NCBI GenBank assembly: GCA_023014365.1
Contig: JAEBUN010000005.1
Location: 186,001-250,000, forward strand
DNA length: 64,000 nt
DNA from: Lepiota brunneoincarnata
Taxonomy: Eukaryota; Basidiomycota; Agaricomycetes; Agaricales; Agaricaceae
Direction of reading: 5' to 3'
The position numbers were made by a program, and so were the translations under genes. This document shows, piece by piece, positions 33,120 through 45,194 of this stretch. Below the pieces are notes generated by a model, which made no database searches, was not told the origin of the DNA, and saw only the letters and a list, made by a program, of their open reading frames with translations. Each line of letters opens with the position of its first letter. Position 1 is the first letter of the stretch.

Positions 33120-33290
33120 ATATTACATAAAATAACACTATGGTGTAACAGTTAGTGTTTCAAGCTTCATACCAACATGTTATTTCCATTTTTGAGGTTG
33201 AGGGTTTGAATCCTGCTCACATTTCAATACATGCAAGATCAATATTTCATCATTCTCAAACCAATGCCCACTCTTTCAATATATTTAAGA
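33120..33290 (+). repeat. tRNA-derived SINE-like sequence
   Basis: TGGTGTAACAGTTAGT (33141-33156) fits a pol III A box and resembles the 5' part of tRNA-Gln. GGTTTGAATCC (33203-33213) is a near-perfect B box, about 60 bp further on. The arms do not pair well enough for a working tRNA. Confidence 0.5.
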
Positions 33291-33789
33291 TCTGCTACTC
33301 TTGGGATATCATACAATGAGGATATGACTCATAGTTAGAAGTATAAAACACCATTGGTACACCAATAAATATTCCAACATTCCCCCTATGTGGTTTTACT
33401 TCTCCACCGCTCTCTAACTCTACCTTGAGTTCCTACTTCTCATTCCAAACCTCAACTATCCATACCAGACATAAATTTTCCCATGGTTTTTGTAAGTCAG
33501 AATTAAACTTGTATGAAGTCATGATACTAAATTATAGCAGGGATTCATTAAGCACTGTGCAAAGTACTTCTTTGAGTCAGAACAAGATGTCCCTCCACTG
33601 CTACCTCCCAAATCTCCATGGATGGCCCCCCAACCAATTCATCCATACAACAGCTTCATCCAACCTCATGTTTGTTATTTTACTTTAATTTAAAAGCTAA
33701 CTTACACAAACTTACTTGTTACAGAAACGACTGACATACAAGTTCTTATTCAAGCACTTCAATCAGTATTATTGCCTTAGCCAGGATCT
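33291..33789. other. Spacer left of the MULE-like gene
   Basis: No recognised gene. The open frame at 33425-33688 has no family resemblance. A CTTCTCCACCGCTCTCTAACTC-like pyrimidine-rich stretch is present near 33400. Confidence 0.3.
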
Positions 33790-34872
33790 ATGCCCCCCCA
33801 TTCACAGGTCAACCATGGCCTCACCCATCCTATTACTATCCCTGGACTTCCTCTACTCCCTCAATTCTCCCTTGAAACAAAACCTGTGACTCAACTGCCT
33901 TCACATATTCCTAATCATTTTATCACTCCCTCTATTCAATCAACTTCACATATTATATCTGAACCCTCCCCTTCTATAAATTCCTCTCTTCCAGCCAATC
34001 CATCCACCACACTTGCCAGCCTTGGACAGTTAGTTCAGCCTCCTCTCCCACAACAGCCAATGGAAGGATTGAAGGAGACTAGGAAGTCATGGCCATACTT
34101 TCCTGTTGGAGCTTTTGAATGGAACTTTACACCTGATGAACTCATCAAAGGCAAGTGGCCACCAATTCATTGGGCATTCAAGGTCAAGGGTGGTTGTAAC
34201 CATAACAATGGTTGGGATAAAGCTCCTGAATGGCAAAAAGGGTTCAAGTCAATGCAAGAATGTCTAGGCATTTTTCAATGCATTGACCCTAATTGCAACA
34301 TGCTTATATGGCCAAAAACTACCAAAGCCAGCTGCCAAAAACAGTCTGAAGAAGGTTGCAATTGTGGGAAAGAAGTCTTTTGGATGCAATGTGATGTTTG
34401 GTCCACAGTGTATACTTAGGCAAGGGGGAAAGTACTTCATACAGGAGGGTATTCATAATCATCCTCATCCTCCTGCTAACATCCATCTGGATGCTGATGA
34501 AGAGGCTAAATTTGATCAGATAGTCCTAGACCATCCAAAAATGGGACCATCTGCTTTACAATTCGATATCAGAAGCTTGAATGGACCTGGAAAATTGGTC
34601 AATGTCATCTCACCTGCACTTCACAACTGAGGACAAGTAACCTATGAACAAAATTGTGTTATCAAGCAGCATACACCCCCAGACCCTCACCCATTCTTCA
34701 CTAGCTTGAAAGAATTTGCACAAGAGCACCCAAATTTCATCAAAACTTCACAATTTGGACTAGAAAATATCATATGCTTCCAGTCCCCCTTCATGGCTTC
34801 TCAGGCTCTCTACTGGAATGATGAATCTGATGAGGATATTGGTGGTGGAATGGTTGCTGATGCTGCTCATGG
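33790..34872 (+). pseudogene. MULE-type transposase-like gene, 5' part (GCM/WRKY-like zinc region)
   Basis: A Pro/Ser-rich N-terminus is followed by WPYFPVGAFEWNFTPDELIK, then FQCIDPNCNMLIWPKT and, after a frame slip, FIQEGIHNHPHPP. A Cys-rich segment followed by HxH near HNHP is the signature of GCM/WRKY-like DNA-binding regions found at the N-terminus of fungal and plant MULE transposases. Frame changes occur near 34290-34330, and a TGA at 34630 breaks the later part (TSLKEFAQEHPNFIKTSQFG). The gene is interrupted at VADAAHG by Gypsy-2 (target CATGG) and continues at 42851. Confidence 0.6.
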
Positions 34873-35294
34873 TGTTACCCGGGTTAGGAGTTTACTCTTG
34901 AGTAGCACAGCATTTGACACAGGATGTCTATACAGACTTGTTCCTGTCCTACTAAGCATGACTTGGAGACAACAGAGCACTATAGTCCAGCCAGTTTAGA
35001 GGCAAAGAGTTATAGAGAGCAAGAACTTTATAACACTAAGATAAGGATACAAGGTACAGTACGGTATCCTTATATACTACTATGTGTGGCTATGCTCCTA
35101 CTATTTATATCTAGACCCAGGTAAGGTGAGTCATACTGAGTCAAGGTCTTATCTATCTAATTATAGATTGTTCTGATGAGCACTTCTGATTGTTTCAGAG
35201 TGACAGTTCTTCTATTTATATACTTGGTGCTTCTGATAAGAGTTCCTTCCAGTGAGGCTTCTGATAAGGGGGTTTAAGGGGACTTCTGATAACA
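34873..35294 (-). repeat. Gypsy-2 3' LTR
   Basis: 422 bp. Many of its differences from the 5' LTR are CA against TG or CG, the mark of CpG loss in one or both copies. Confidence 0.88.
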
Positions 35295-35562
35295 TTACCC
35301 CATTTCTAAGGTTATATTCCACTATAACTGTTTACATCTTTCCTTTCTGTTGTGTTTGAGTAGGGTTTTTAGAAATCTCCTACTGGTTCTCCACACATAT
35401 TGGACATGGCAATGTTGTTGTATCCATTGTCAAAATCATCTTCCTCAGGGTATTTGAGTCCTGAGTATTGGTAGTGGAGGGATGGGGTATTCTGAGGTCA
35501 AGCTGCCATAGGTCTGTTGTAAGGTGTATGCCTTGTTCCTTTTGAGGGGCATTCTGTTCATT

Positions 35563-36394
35563 TATGGTGAGGTTGGAATACTCCACAATGTAGGCATCTA
35601 TATTTGATGCAATTGTATGAGTAGTGGCCTGGGGCATATTGTTTGCAACTGAGGCAAGTGAATTGGGGGCAGTCCATAGCCCAGTGTCTGATTTATTTGC
35701 ATTGGATGCATTGGGATCTGTCATTGGGTTTAGGGTTCAGAATTTGTTGAATGGGAGCAGGGGAGTTCCATATTGGGGTTGGTTTGGTGGTAGTTTTACA
35801 GAAGGGGTTGTTATTTCTGACAGGATTCTTTCTTCCTGATGTGGGAGTTGGAGTGTTTTTGTTGGTGGGAGGTGTCACATTGGTTTGTTTCTTTCTTGGC
35901 ATTTGGGACATGAGTCCTTGGCAAGTGAGGAGGAATGCCTCATAGTTTTTGGTCCACTTTTGTTGGGTGTGGAAGGTGTTGTGGAGGAGTTTTGTTTGTT
36001 TGATGTGATAGATGTAGTTTGACCATACTTCTTGGTCGTAATCGCTGATGGGGGCATTGTTGACTTTGTCGGTGAGGAATTGGGTAGAGGCAATGGTGCG
36101 TAAGTCTTCTATGCTGGTTGTGATTGGTTCTACATTCTTTACTCCCACTGTATGGAAGTTGATGGGTAAGATGGCTACTGGTTCTGGTTTGGGTGTAGCA
36201 TTGGGGTCGGGAGTTTCATCTCTGATGTTGATGAAGGCATTGGAGGGTGTGAATGGACATGGCCTTGGGATTGGAGTTGGGGAGTTTCTTTCAATGTTGG
36301 GATTGTCAATGATGATGACTGAGGAGGTGGTGGAGGAAGAGGAGAAGGGAGGAGTGGATTTGGGACAGATGAGGTTGAGGTTGTTCATGGACAT
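35563..36394 (-). pseudogene. Gypsy-2 third ORF: Pro-rich protein with two zinc knuckles
   Basis: The start ATG at 36394 overlaps the pol stop by 10 bases (ATGTCCATGA), suggesting termination-reinitiation. The N-terminal part is Pro/Ser/Thr-rich. A helical middle follows (DYDQEVWSNYIYHIKQTKLL). After one in-frame TAA at 35693 come the knuckles CIQCK-x-IRHWAMDC (CX2CX4HX4C) and CLSCKQYAPGHYSYNC (CX2CX6HX4C). The spacing and the APGHY motif equal those of Gypsy-1, although the rest has diverged strongly. Confidence 0.72.
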
Positions 36395-39300
36395 TTTTGA
36401 GTGTGTTTGGTGGTAGAGCAGAGTTGCTTCTGGTAGGTTCTGGGTAGTTCCTGGTCGTTGCTGTTAAGTTGATGTTCTTCTTTATACTCTTCCAAGTATT
36501 CATTGGCATTGTTGTGGAGATCTTCAGATATCCATTGGTTCTCTGTGTGGGAGTATCCTTTCCAATGTACATAGTATTGGAGTTTTCCATGGTAATGGCA
36601 GTGATTGAGAATAGCTTCTATTTCATATTCTTCTTCTTCATTGATGATGTCTGGTGGCAGTGGCATCAGATGAGGTCCGTATGCTTCTGTTTCATTGTAT
36701 GGGGTTAGGAGGTTTTGGTGGAACACCAGATGTATCTTCCATTTGATTGGAAGTTTTAGTTTGTATGTGAGTGGCAATAAGACTTCTGAGATAAGGAAAG
36801 GTCCTAGTCTTTTTGGGGATATCTTGTTGGAGATGAAGGGGAGTTTGAGGTTCTTGGCTTCTAGCCATACTTTCTGACGTGTTTCAAGGGGTTTGATGGT
36901 TTTTCTGGTTCTTTGTTTCATAATATCAGCAGAGAGTTGATGTGCTGCATGTGCTTCTTTCCTGGCATCATTGAGGAGTCTGATGCATTCATCTACTGAT
37001 GGAAAGTTCAAAGTTTCCATTACTGTGGGTATCAGTAGGGGGTTGTATCCCATGATTAGTTCGAATGGGGACTTCTGCCTTGAGGCATGTATTTTGGAGT
37101 TGTGTGTGAACTTGGCAATAGGGAGGGTTTCTGACCAGTCAAGGGGATTCCTGGTACAGTATATGGTGAGGTAGGTCTTGATTTCTTGGTTGTATTGTTC
37201 AGTGGAACCATCTGTCTGGGGATGGTATGCAGTTGAGAATGCTTGTTGGATATTTAGGCATTTGGCTAGCTCTCGGAGGGAGTTGGCGGTGAATCTGGGG
37301 TCTCAATCTGATATGATTTTTTCAGGTAATCCAAACCTGGTGAAGACTTTTTCTATTAATAGTCATCCGATGTTGTCAGCATTTGATCAATCTGAGGTTG
37401 GGATGAAAATTACCCCTTTTGTAAGGCTGTGGTCTACCACAGACAGTATCATGTTATGACCAGTGCTAGGCGGTAGACTGGTGATAAGATCCCATGAGAT
37501 CTGAGCAAATGGGCATTTGGATGATGATGGTGGGATCAGTTGAGTCAGGTGCATGATCTAGGTTTGCATATGATTTTGTGTTGCTGACACTCTGGACAGC
37601 CTTTGACATAGTTCTTTATGAACGTTGACATTCCTGGCCAATATACTTCTTTCTTGGCAAGGTGGTATGTTTCCTGTTCTCCAGGGTGGCCACAGTGTAG
37701 GGTGGTCATGGTATCTTGCAATGACATCATGTCTGAGCTGGAGGTCTTCTGGAATGATGACACATTCTTGGAATGTGAGGAGTGGACCATTTGGGGTCGG
37801 GACTGTTCTGAAGTCTTTATTGGCAGCATTAGGGTGGTTTTCCTTCAGGAGTTTGAACACTTCAGTGGTTCTAGCATCATATTTAGGTGATTCCGTGATT
37901 CTTTCTTGGAGTTCCATATTGGCTGTGGCAATAAAGAGGTGTTCTGGAAGTACTATGATCACATTTTGATCTTCTATGTCAGGTTGCAGCAACAAAGAGG
38001 TTGTTTGGAAGCATGGTGACATCTTTGTTATTGTTATCCTCATCTGGGATGTGGTCTGGACGTCTTGATAGAGCATCTGGTGCAGGAATCTTTGATCCTG
38101 GGACGTGTTCTAGTTTGAAGTTGTAGTTGGTGAGGGTCTGGACCCATTGTGCTTGTTGGCAGTTGATTTTCTGGGGTTTATGCCAGTATGTGAGGTTCTG
38201 GATGGTCTGTTCTGATGTGGACAGTATGGGGGCTGCCATGGAGGTAGTGGCACCATTCTTTGAGGGCTTGGATAATTGCGAGGAGTTCCCTAGTCATAGA
38301 TGTTGTAGTTGCATTCCACTGGTCCAAACGTCTTTGAATAGAATGATATGGGTTTCCATATTCCATTGATGTTGTGTTGGTACAGGACAGCTCCTGATGC
38401 AAATTTGGAAGCATCAGGCTTCTATTTTGAAGGGTTTTGTGGAGTTGGGACATGAGAAGTACTGGTTCCTTTAAGAATTTGTTTTTGAGTATTTCAAATG
38501 CTTTCTGTTGTTCTTCTTTCCATTCAAATGTGTTTGATTTGGATAGGAGTTGGTTAAGGGGTTTGGTGTGGTGGGAGTAGCTGCAGATGAATTTCCAGTA
38601 GAAGTTACAGAATCCTGATGAATTTCTGAATTGTGTCAGGACTGTTTTCAGCACTGGCCAGTCTTCTATTCCCTTGAGTTTTCTGGGATCCATTTTGATT
38701 TCATCAGGCAGTGATGATCATGCCAAGATATTCAAGTTGTTTGTTGAACTCACATTTCTACGTTTTGAGGTAGAGGTCATTTTCCTGCAGGATCTGCAGT
38801 ACTTTTTCTGTAAGCTGGTTGGTTTCTTCCTGGGTTTTACCATAGATTAGGATATCATCCATATAGATGATGATTCCTCCTTTCTCCACTATTTTGGAGA
38901 ATAGCATGTCCATCATATGTTGGAACATGTTGTGGGACTATTGCAAAGTCTGAAAAACATCACAGTTGGTTTGAAAAGACCTATAGGAGTCTTGAACTGC
39001 TGCTTTCCATTGATCACCATCTTTGATTCTGACATTATTGTATCCTAGGCGGATGTCAAGCTTAGTGAAGTACTTAGCTCCTTTGAGTTTATCCATGATA
39101 GCAGAAATCATGGGGATTGGGTAGGCATTTTTGATGGTGTGATCATTTAGATAACAATAGTCTTGGCAGGGTCAGGAGGTCTCCCCCTTTCTTGGCAACA
39201 AAGAAGAAAGGTGATGCCATAGGGGATTTTGAGGGGTGGATGTACCCTTTTTGGAGGTTTTTGTCTATGAATTCTTTTAGTGCTTTTTCTTCAGCAGGTG

Positions 39301-40090
39301 CCACTTGATAGGGCTTCATTGATTTCGCTTTGAATGTTGGTTTTAGTTTGATTTCGTGATCAAACGTTCTTGATGGTGGGAATTGTTTGGAGGCTTTCTT
39401 ATTGAATATTTTAGCCCATTGGGCAAATCGCCAGGGAATCTTGAGGTGGTTCCTTGTTTGATTCCAGTTGTTTTCCTTTTTGGTTTACCTGATTTTGTCA
39501 GATTTTGTTGCTCATTGTGGAGCATCGTGGTGTGTGTAGCTTTGGCATTTACTTCTAATGGAGTTAGAAGCATCGGGTTCATTTCTCTTTCTAAAGAGAA
39601 AGTGTCATGGTCAATGTTTGAAAGGTTGATGTATTCTTCTGGGTTGTCCTCAGGTTGAGAGGTTTTTCCAGCCATTATGTCCATGGCAATGGAGTTGAGT
39701 TTGATAGGTCACCATAGGGTTCTGAGGAGTTTTGAGAAGTCTTTGTGATCAATTTGGGGTTTCCAAGAGAATGTCTTGGTTTTCCAGTTGATGTTGGGAT
39801 TGTATTGTTCCAACCAGGGGAATCCGATGATGAGATCCTTCTCACCAGTGTTTGTGACATACACTTCTAGCATGCAATCTCTTCCATCAATGATGGTTCT
39901 GATTTTGATGTATTCATGGATCTTGCCATGTTGATTGTTCAGTTCCATCAACATTGCTGAGGGGAATTGGTTGGTCCAGCCATTTGGTTTGATAACCATG
40001 TCATTCAACGACTTTGTGGGAGATAAAGTTCCCTTGGGCTCCTGAGTCTATCAGGGTGGTGATGGCCACAGGTTTTGATAGTCCATTCAC
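36385..40090 (-). pseudogene. Gypsy-2 pol with an intact chromodomain
   Basis: Blocks in order on minus: a protease-like DSGAQGNF region near 40050; YVTNTGEKDLIIGFPWLEQY; reverse transcriptase with YMDD near 38870; RNase H (LLAIIQALKEWCHYLHG; HVPGSKIPAPDALSRRPDH); integrase zinc segment VYWPGMSTFIKNYVKGCPEC; and the last 222-residue frame (36385-37053). That frame ends in a clear chromodomain: YEIEAILNHCHYHGKLQYYV then HWKGYSHTENQW. Several frameshifts and stops lie between blocks. Chromodomains steer this class of element towards particular chromatin. Confidence 0.8.
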
Positions 40091-40278
40091 TCCAAATCTC
40101 GATGGGTAGGTAGAGGGATTGTTTATTTGGGGAGAGTCATAGTTGTACAAAGTTTATTGAGAAAGTGTCCTTCTGAGAGTGAGAATATATAGAGTCTTTC
40201 TGGGAACAAGCAGGGGTGCATCAGTCTGTGTTCCATTTTAAAAATCCTGGAAGGGACAGCATCTCCTGGATCTACTGG

Positions 40279-41438
40279 CTAGCGCAGAGTGGAGTTCCTG
40301 TTGGAGTTCAGGGTCAAGGTCATCAACCATTTGGCACATTTGAGATGCAACTTCTGCAACTGCAAGGGAGTACTTGGGTTGTGGTGAGTGTTGGGTGTTC
40401 TGGTTTGGGAATCCAGGACGAGTCTTTTGTTGTCCTGGGAAGGGATGGGTGGGATTTCATGCAGGGCAAAGGGGGATTTGTGCGTATTCCAGGGAAGCAT
40501 GTTTGCTTGAGAGGGTTGAGGGCATTTGCTAACCCAGTGGTCTTTGGCTCCACATTGGAAGCATTCTTGATTCTGATAGGCTTTAATTTGTTGTCCAGTG
40601 ATGATGGCATCTAACTCCAAGGAGTCTTGAAGGTTTTCTTCAGGCATAGTCCAGGTTGAGGGATTTCTGGGTAAGGGTCTTCATACCCTTCTTCCATTGT
40701 GGCATAGTCTATTTCCATAGGCATGTGGGTCTCATGGGGTGAAATGTGGAGCATTACTCCTTTGGTGGAATTGTGCATAGGGCACATTGTTATTCAGGAC
40801 AGCTTGGTCTGCAGTTGGGTTGGTATTGGTTCCTTTGGAGGAATGTGTTCCTGGGGGTACTGTAAAGGGCGTTGATTCTGTGGAAGTTATCATCGAGTTT
40901 GTTAGCTTGGGTATACCAAGTGGTGATTGTTATTGGAGGGTTCTCCGATTTGTCGATCTTCATAGCGATACAGTGATTGATTGCTTTGCAGGTAGAGATC
41001 GATTAGCATGCAATCCTCATTAAGTCCAGATTGACAGACAAGTTCCTTGAATTGAGCATTGAACTTGGTCATTGGTTTGCCTGCTTGGTGCAGGGTTTGA
41101 AGTCTGGTATATGCATATGCATGTTTCGTCTGCTGGGGTGAAATCAGCTCTAAGCTGGGCAGTGAAGTTAGTCCCATGATTCCATGGCTATGGGTTGTCC
41201 TGCTTGGGTTTGGGCATTCCTCTCATGGAGGTACTGTCTGGCCCAGGCTTCGGGCATCTCCTGATTGCATTGTTGAGAGGACAAACAAGGTTCTGGCAAG
41301 ATCGGTGTTGTAGGTGGTTGTGTTGGCAAGTATGTAAACTTCACATTGGAAGATCCAGTCTTCAAACAATCTTCTGGTTCCATTGAAGGCAATAGGTTTG
41401 AGGAGTCCTAGCTCCTTTGGGGTTTGTGCGGCAGCCAT
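40279..41438 (-). pseudogene. Gypsy-2 gag, frameshifted
   Basis: The N-terminus reads MAAAQTPKELGLLKPIAFNG with DWIFQCEVYILAN; a middle block (TRLQTLHQAGKPMTKFNAQF) lies in another frame; and a zinc knuckle CFQCGAKDHWVSKC lies near 40570. At least two frame breaks separate these blocks. More Pro/Thr-rich N-terminal coding may extend upstream to about 42060. Confidence 0.7.
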
Positions 41439-42408
41439 TATTTGTAGTTGTCCAGGTGGTGGCAGTGGTGGTGTTGGTGGTTGTGCAGGTGGTGCTGGTA
41501 GGGCTAATGGTTGTATTGGTACAGGTAATGCAGGTGGTTGAGGATCAGGTTCTGATTGGTTGTCATTGGTGATGTAGATGTCTGAGTCATTGTCTACTGG
41601 GGGAGTTCTTCCTTGATTTACTGCATATTCATGACATGTAAGTAGGTTTTCTTCTGATTGGGAAAGTTCTCTCAGTTGTTTGAGGGTGTATTCAAGTTTT
41701 TGGAGTTCAAAATCATTTAGTGGGTTTACTTTAGCATGATATTCTTTGGCTTGTTTGCATTTTCTTTCTTCTTGTTCATAATGTTCTTTTAATTCTCTTT
41801 CATGTTGTAATCTTTGTCATTCTGCTAGTTCTTCAGCAAAACTTGTTCAAGTGTGTGTGGGTGTTGATGCACTTGGAGCGGGTGAACCAAATGGAGATGG
41901 GGGATAAAACAGCAACGGTGTTTGAGTAGGGTATAGGGTTTCTTCTGGGATCTGGATTTTGGGTTCCTGATCTGGAGATTCTACTTCTCGATTTGGGAGG
42001 AGGTGATGGAGTTTCTCAGGCTGAGAACTTCTTTGGAGGCATGGTGGCAGTTGTCTAGCAATCAATTATCACTAGAAGGATGAAAAATTGGGTTGTGATG
42101 ATGGAGATCCCTGAGTATAGGTTCCATGATCTGATAACACAGCAATGGCAGGGGCAAGTGATGTGTTCAAGTTCTAGGGTGATTATTTGGTAGGCAATGA
42201 GGGTGGTGGTGGAGGTGAAGATGAAAATAAGTAGGCAAGCCAGGTCTGCTGGCAGAGGTGGGATGGAGGATAAGAATGTAGCAACAGCTACAGAGAACAT
42301 CGCAATTGGCGAACAACATTGTATTCCACGACACAGAGTACCTCAACACGTTCAGTACATCAGTAGAGCAGAGCAGAGCAGAGGGTGAGCAAGAGATAAG
42401 CAGCAGAG

Positions 42409-42420
42409 TATCTTAGTATT
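42409..42420 (-). promoter_or_regulatory. Gypsy-2 primer-binding site, self-priming type
   Basis: One base inside the LTR the minus strand reads AATACTAAGATA, pairing over 12 positions (one G-U) with TATCTTAGTGTT at the predicted mRNA start in its own LTR. The spacing to the LTR is identical to that in Gypsy-1. Confidence 0.65.
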
Positions 42421-42421
42421 T

Positions 42422-42845
42422 TGTTATCCGGGTTAGGGGTTTGCTCTTGAGTAGCATGGCGTTCGACACAGGATGTCTATACAGACTTAGGTCCTGTCCT
42501 ACTAAGCATGACTTGGAGATGACGGAGCACTATAGTCCAGCCAGTTTAGAGGCAAAGAGTTATAGGAGGCAAGAACTTTATAACACTAAGATAAGGATAC
42601 AAGGTACAGTACAGGTATCCTTATATACTACTATGTGTGGCTATGCTCCTACTATTTATATCTAGACCCAGGTAAGGTGAGTCATACTGAGTCAAGGTCT
42701 TATCTATCTAATTATAGATTGTTCTGATGAGTACTTCTGATTGTTTCAGAGTGACAGTTCTTCTATTTATGTACTTGGTGCTTCTGATAAGAGTTCCTTC
42801 TGGTGAGGCTTCTGATAAGGGGGTTTAAGGGGACTTCTGATAACA
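42422..42845 (-). repeat. Gypsy-2 5' LTR
   Basis: TATATAA on minus at 42621-42627. The predicted transcript start is near 42593, where the strand reads TATCTTAGTGTT, complementary to the primer-binding site apart from one G-U pair. Confidence 0.88.
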
Positions 42846-43640
42846 CATGGATTCTGGGCAGACAGTGGCTGGGCCCTGATGATGTCCTCCTATCTATTCC
42901 CCAGTCCTTCAAAAATGGATTCCAATTCTGATGTCTTTCATGGATGGTGGCTCAGCCAAGTACTACAGGCTACATTTCCTCAGCACTTTCCAAACCATCA
43001 TTGCCCAAGCCACTCTCCACAAAATTCCTGTTCAAGATAAAATGTTTGCAATGGTATAGCTTCATCTTCATCAGATCATTTTAGAATCTAATATCCTGCA
43101 GGTTATGGACTTCAGTGATGCTCAAATAGAAGGCTACATTGAAGCCTTTGTTGAAATCTGCTTAGCCAACCAAGATCCCCAGACAGGAGAAGAGCTTAGG
43201 CTAGCTGCAGAGAAAATAATCCAAGGATGTGGCAAGCATTATAGATGAGGAGTTACCCAAGTATCAAGAACAGTGGAGTTGTCCCTATTCACCAGAGGGA
43301 GGAGTTTGTTGCTGAAGCACTCAAACTAACCAAAATCAAGTCCATGGAGGAGTTCCAGAAGACACTAGAGTGGTTACTTACAGAGTTCCCTGATGTTGCA
43401 GATTGGTTGTTATGGTGGATTTGACATGGCAAGATGATATTTCCTGTCTTTGTGACAATGGACCTGGAGCTATGGCAGGTTCTACCAACAACTACCAATG
43501 CTCAAGAATCCCTACACTTCCAGCTCTATGCTGCAGCTGGCCAGAACCAACAATTCTTTGAAGGCATCCGATCACTTTACCATTGGGCCATTAGGTTTGA
43601 GGATAACTACAAAAGCAAACAAAGTAAGTTCAAACTTGGT
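42846..43640 (+). pseudogene. MULE-like gene, middle part (transposase region)
   Basis: This continues directly from the 5' part after Gypsy-2. It has FWADSGWALMMSSYLFPS in one frame, then VMDFSDAQIEGYIEAFVEI, then MDLELWQVLPTTTNAQESLH and FQLYAAAGQNQ. The DFSDAQIEGYI and TTTNAQESLH blocks belong to the catalytic and post-catalytic parts of mushroom MULE-type proteins as I know them. Several frame breaks occur. It is followed by a Tc1/mariner insertion. Confidence 0.5.
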
Positions 43641-43742
43641 TAATAACATTAATTGTTGACTTGTTCCAGTGGGGGTACCACTACACTATGGCAAGGCTAA
43701 CAAGTGGAAGAAGGATCAAGCCAAGCTTGATACTTTTAACTT

Positions 43743-45032
43743 AGGTAATTATGAATTTTGTAAGCATTTTAAGTCATTGGAACAGTTTTGTCAATGACAT
43801 ATTATACCAGGCCATCCTATTATTCTAGTACTTAGAGTAGTCCCCCTTAGCTTTGAGGACAACTGCTACTCTTCTAGGCATACTTTTAATTAACTTCTGA
43901 CACTCAGAAGCTGGAATAGCATCCCACTCCTTCTCTACCCTCTGCCACAACTCCTCTATACCCTTGGGAGGAGATTTATACTCTCCCAGCTTTCTCTTCA
44001 CATAATCCCATAAGTGTTCAATGGGATTGAGGTCAGGTGACTGTGCTGGCCAGGTTAGGAGCCTAAAATGATTTTTTTGAACTATTTTTTGGCCAATATA
44101 CTCTTGTGTTTGGGATCATTATCTTGCTAAAAGATGATATCTCAGGGTTTAAGCTTGTACCACTAGAGACTCTTCTTCAAATCCTCCTCCAAAATTTGCA
44201 CAGACAACTCTGCATCCATCCTTCCATCAATCCTCATAGCATAGCCTAGGCCATCCCACAGCATACAGCCCCAAACCATTGCTGATCCTCCTCCATACTT
44301 TAGAGATTCCTTAACCAATCTTTCACTGAGCCCCTCTCCCCTCTTTTTCCATGCCCACTTCCTCCCATCTGACCCCAAATGATTGATTTTGGTCTCATCA
44401 GACTATCCAACCAGCTTCCAATCCTCCACAGTCCAATGCTGGTGTGTCAGAGCAAAATCCAGTCTAGCTCTCCTATGCTTGTCAGAGAGTAAAGGCTTTT
44501 GTTGCTTGAATACAGCCTTCATTCCTGCCTGTTTGAGATGCCTTGCCACAGTCTGTGAAGAGACTGATGTCCCAATGATGGGAGTAAGAGATTTGGCTAT
44601 ATCTACAGCAGTTTCAGCCTTGCCAACAGAGATAAGATGGATAGTATACCAGATATTAGTAGTAGAGAGTTTTGAAGGAGGTCCTCCAAGTGATTTGGTA
44701 AGGCTGGAACAATTTTTAGAGGCTAGTCTGGACATGGTACTGCACCCAACACCAGTAATTGCCTGAATTTTAGTATAGGAATGATGAGAATTTAGCATAG
44801 AGAGGATAGTTTTCTTTAGAGTAGAAGATAATGGCTTCATGATAAGTAGGGGGGTTGAGAATGATGGGACATGGCTGTCAGCACATCTATTTATATGTCA
44901 AAGACACATGGTCACATAATCTTATTGATTCACAATCAATGGAGTTATGTGATTGCTTGGATTAGTATCAAAATCACCATTGACAAAACTGTTCCAATGA
45001 CTTAAAATGCTTTACAAAATTCATGATTACCT
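43743..45032 (-). mobile_element. Tc1/mariner element
   Basis: Inverted ends of about 53 bp: AATTTTGTAAGCATTTTAAG and CATTGGAACAGTTTTGTCAA on the left; their complements on the right (44985-45032) with a few mismatches and one 1-bp indel. The total is 1,290 bp, a normal size for the family. Clean TA duplications are not visible, so the outer borders may be off by a few bases. Confidence 0.75.
43830..44840 (-). pseudogene. Tc1/mariner transposase
   Basis: The N-terminal helix-turn-helix part is open (MKPLSSTLKKTILSMLNSHH; YTKIQAITGVGCSTMSRLAS), with HRRARLDFALTHQHWTVEDW. TGG has become TAG just before SDETKIN, the first catalytic Asp block. VWGCMLWDGLG follows, then QDNDPKHKS (second Asp) in a frame with several stops. 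The third acidic block is too eroded to assign. It is a dead copy. Confidence 0.75.
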
Positions 45033-45194
45033 CATTTGGAAGTATTACATAACGCGACTTTGCAGGGTCAGATATGACATATTTGGCTATGTATCTAAAT
45101 ACTTTCACAAATTTAGCCATTTTATTTATTGAGCTATTACTACTTTAAGTCAAAAGTACAAAACATTGGAACAGTTTTGTGGGTCACTGTACTT

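Larger units (their letters stand above)
34873..42845 (-). mobile_element. Gypsy-2, a chromovirus-type LTR retrotransposon
   Basis: 7,973 bp with LTRs of 422 and 424 bp (TGTTAYCCGGG...CTGATAACA), flanked by a perfect target duplication CATGG (34868-34872, 42846-42850). The minus-strand order is the same as in Gypsy-1: gag, protease, reverse transcriptase, RNase H, integrase, chromodomain, third ORF, LTR. LTR divergence is greater than in Gypsy-1 and the genes have many frame breaks, so it is the older insertion. It lies inside a MULE-type gene. Confidence 0.92.

Noticed and set aside
33135..33230. A functional tRNA gene
   Set aside because: A and B boxes are present, but acceptor and anticodon arms do not pair; a tRNA-derived repeat is more likely.
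45130..45192. A second inverted end next to the mariner element
   Set aside because: Resembles a Tc1/mariner terminus, but no matching left partner was found near 43660, so no separate element was called.
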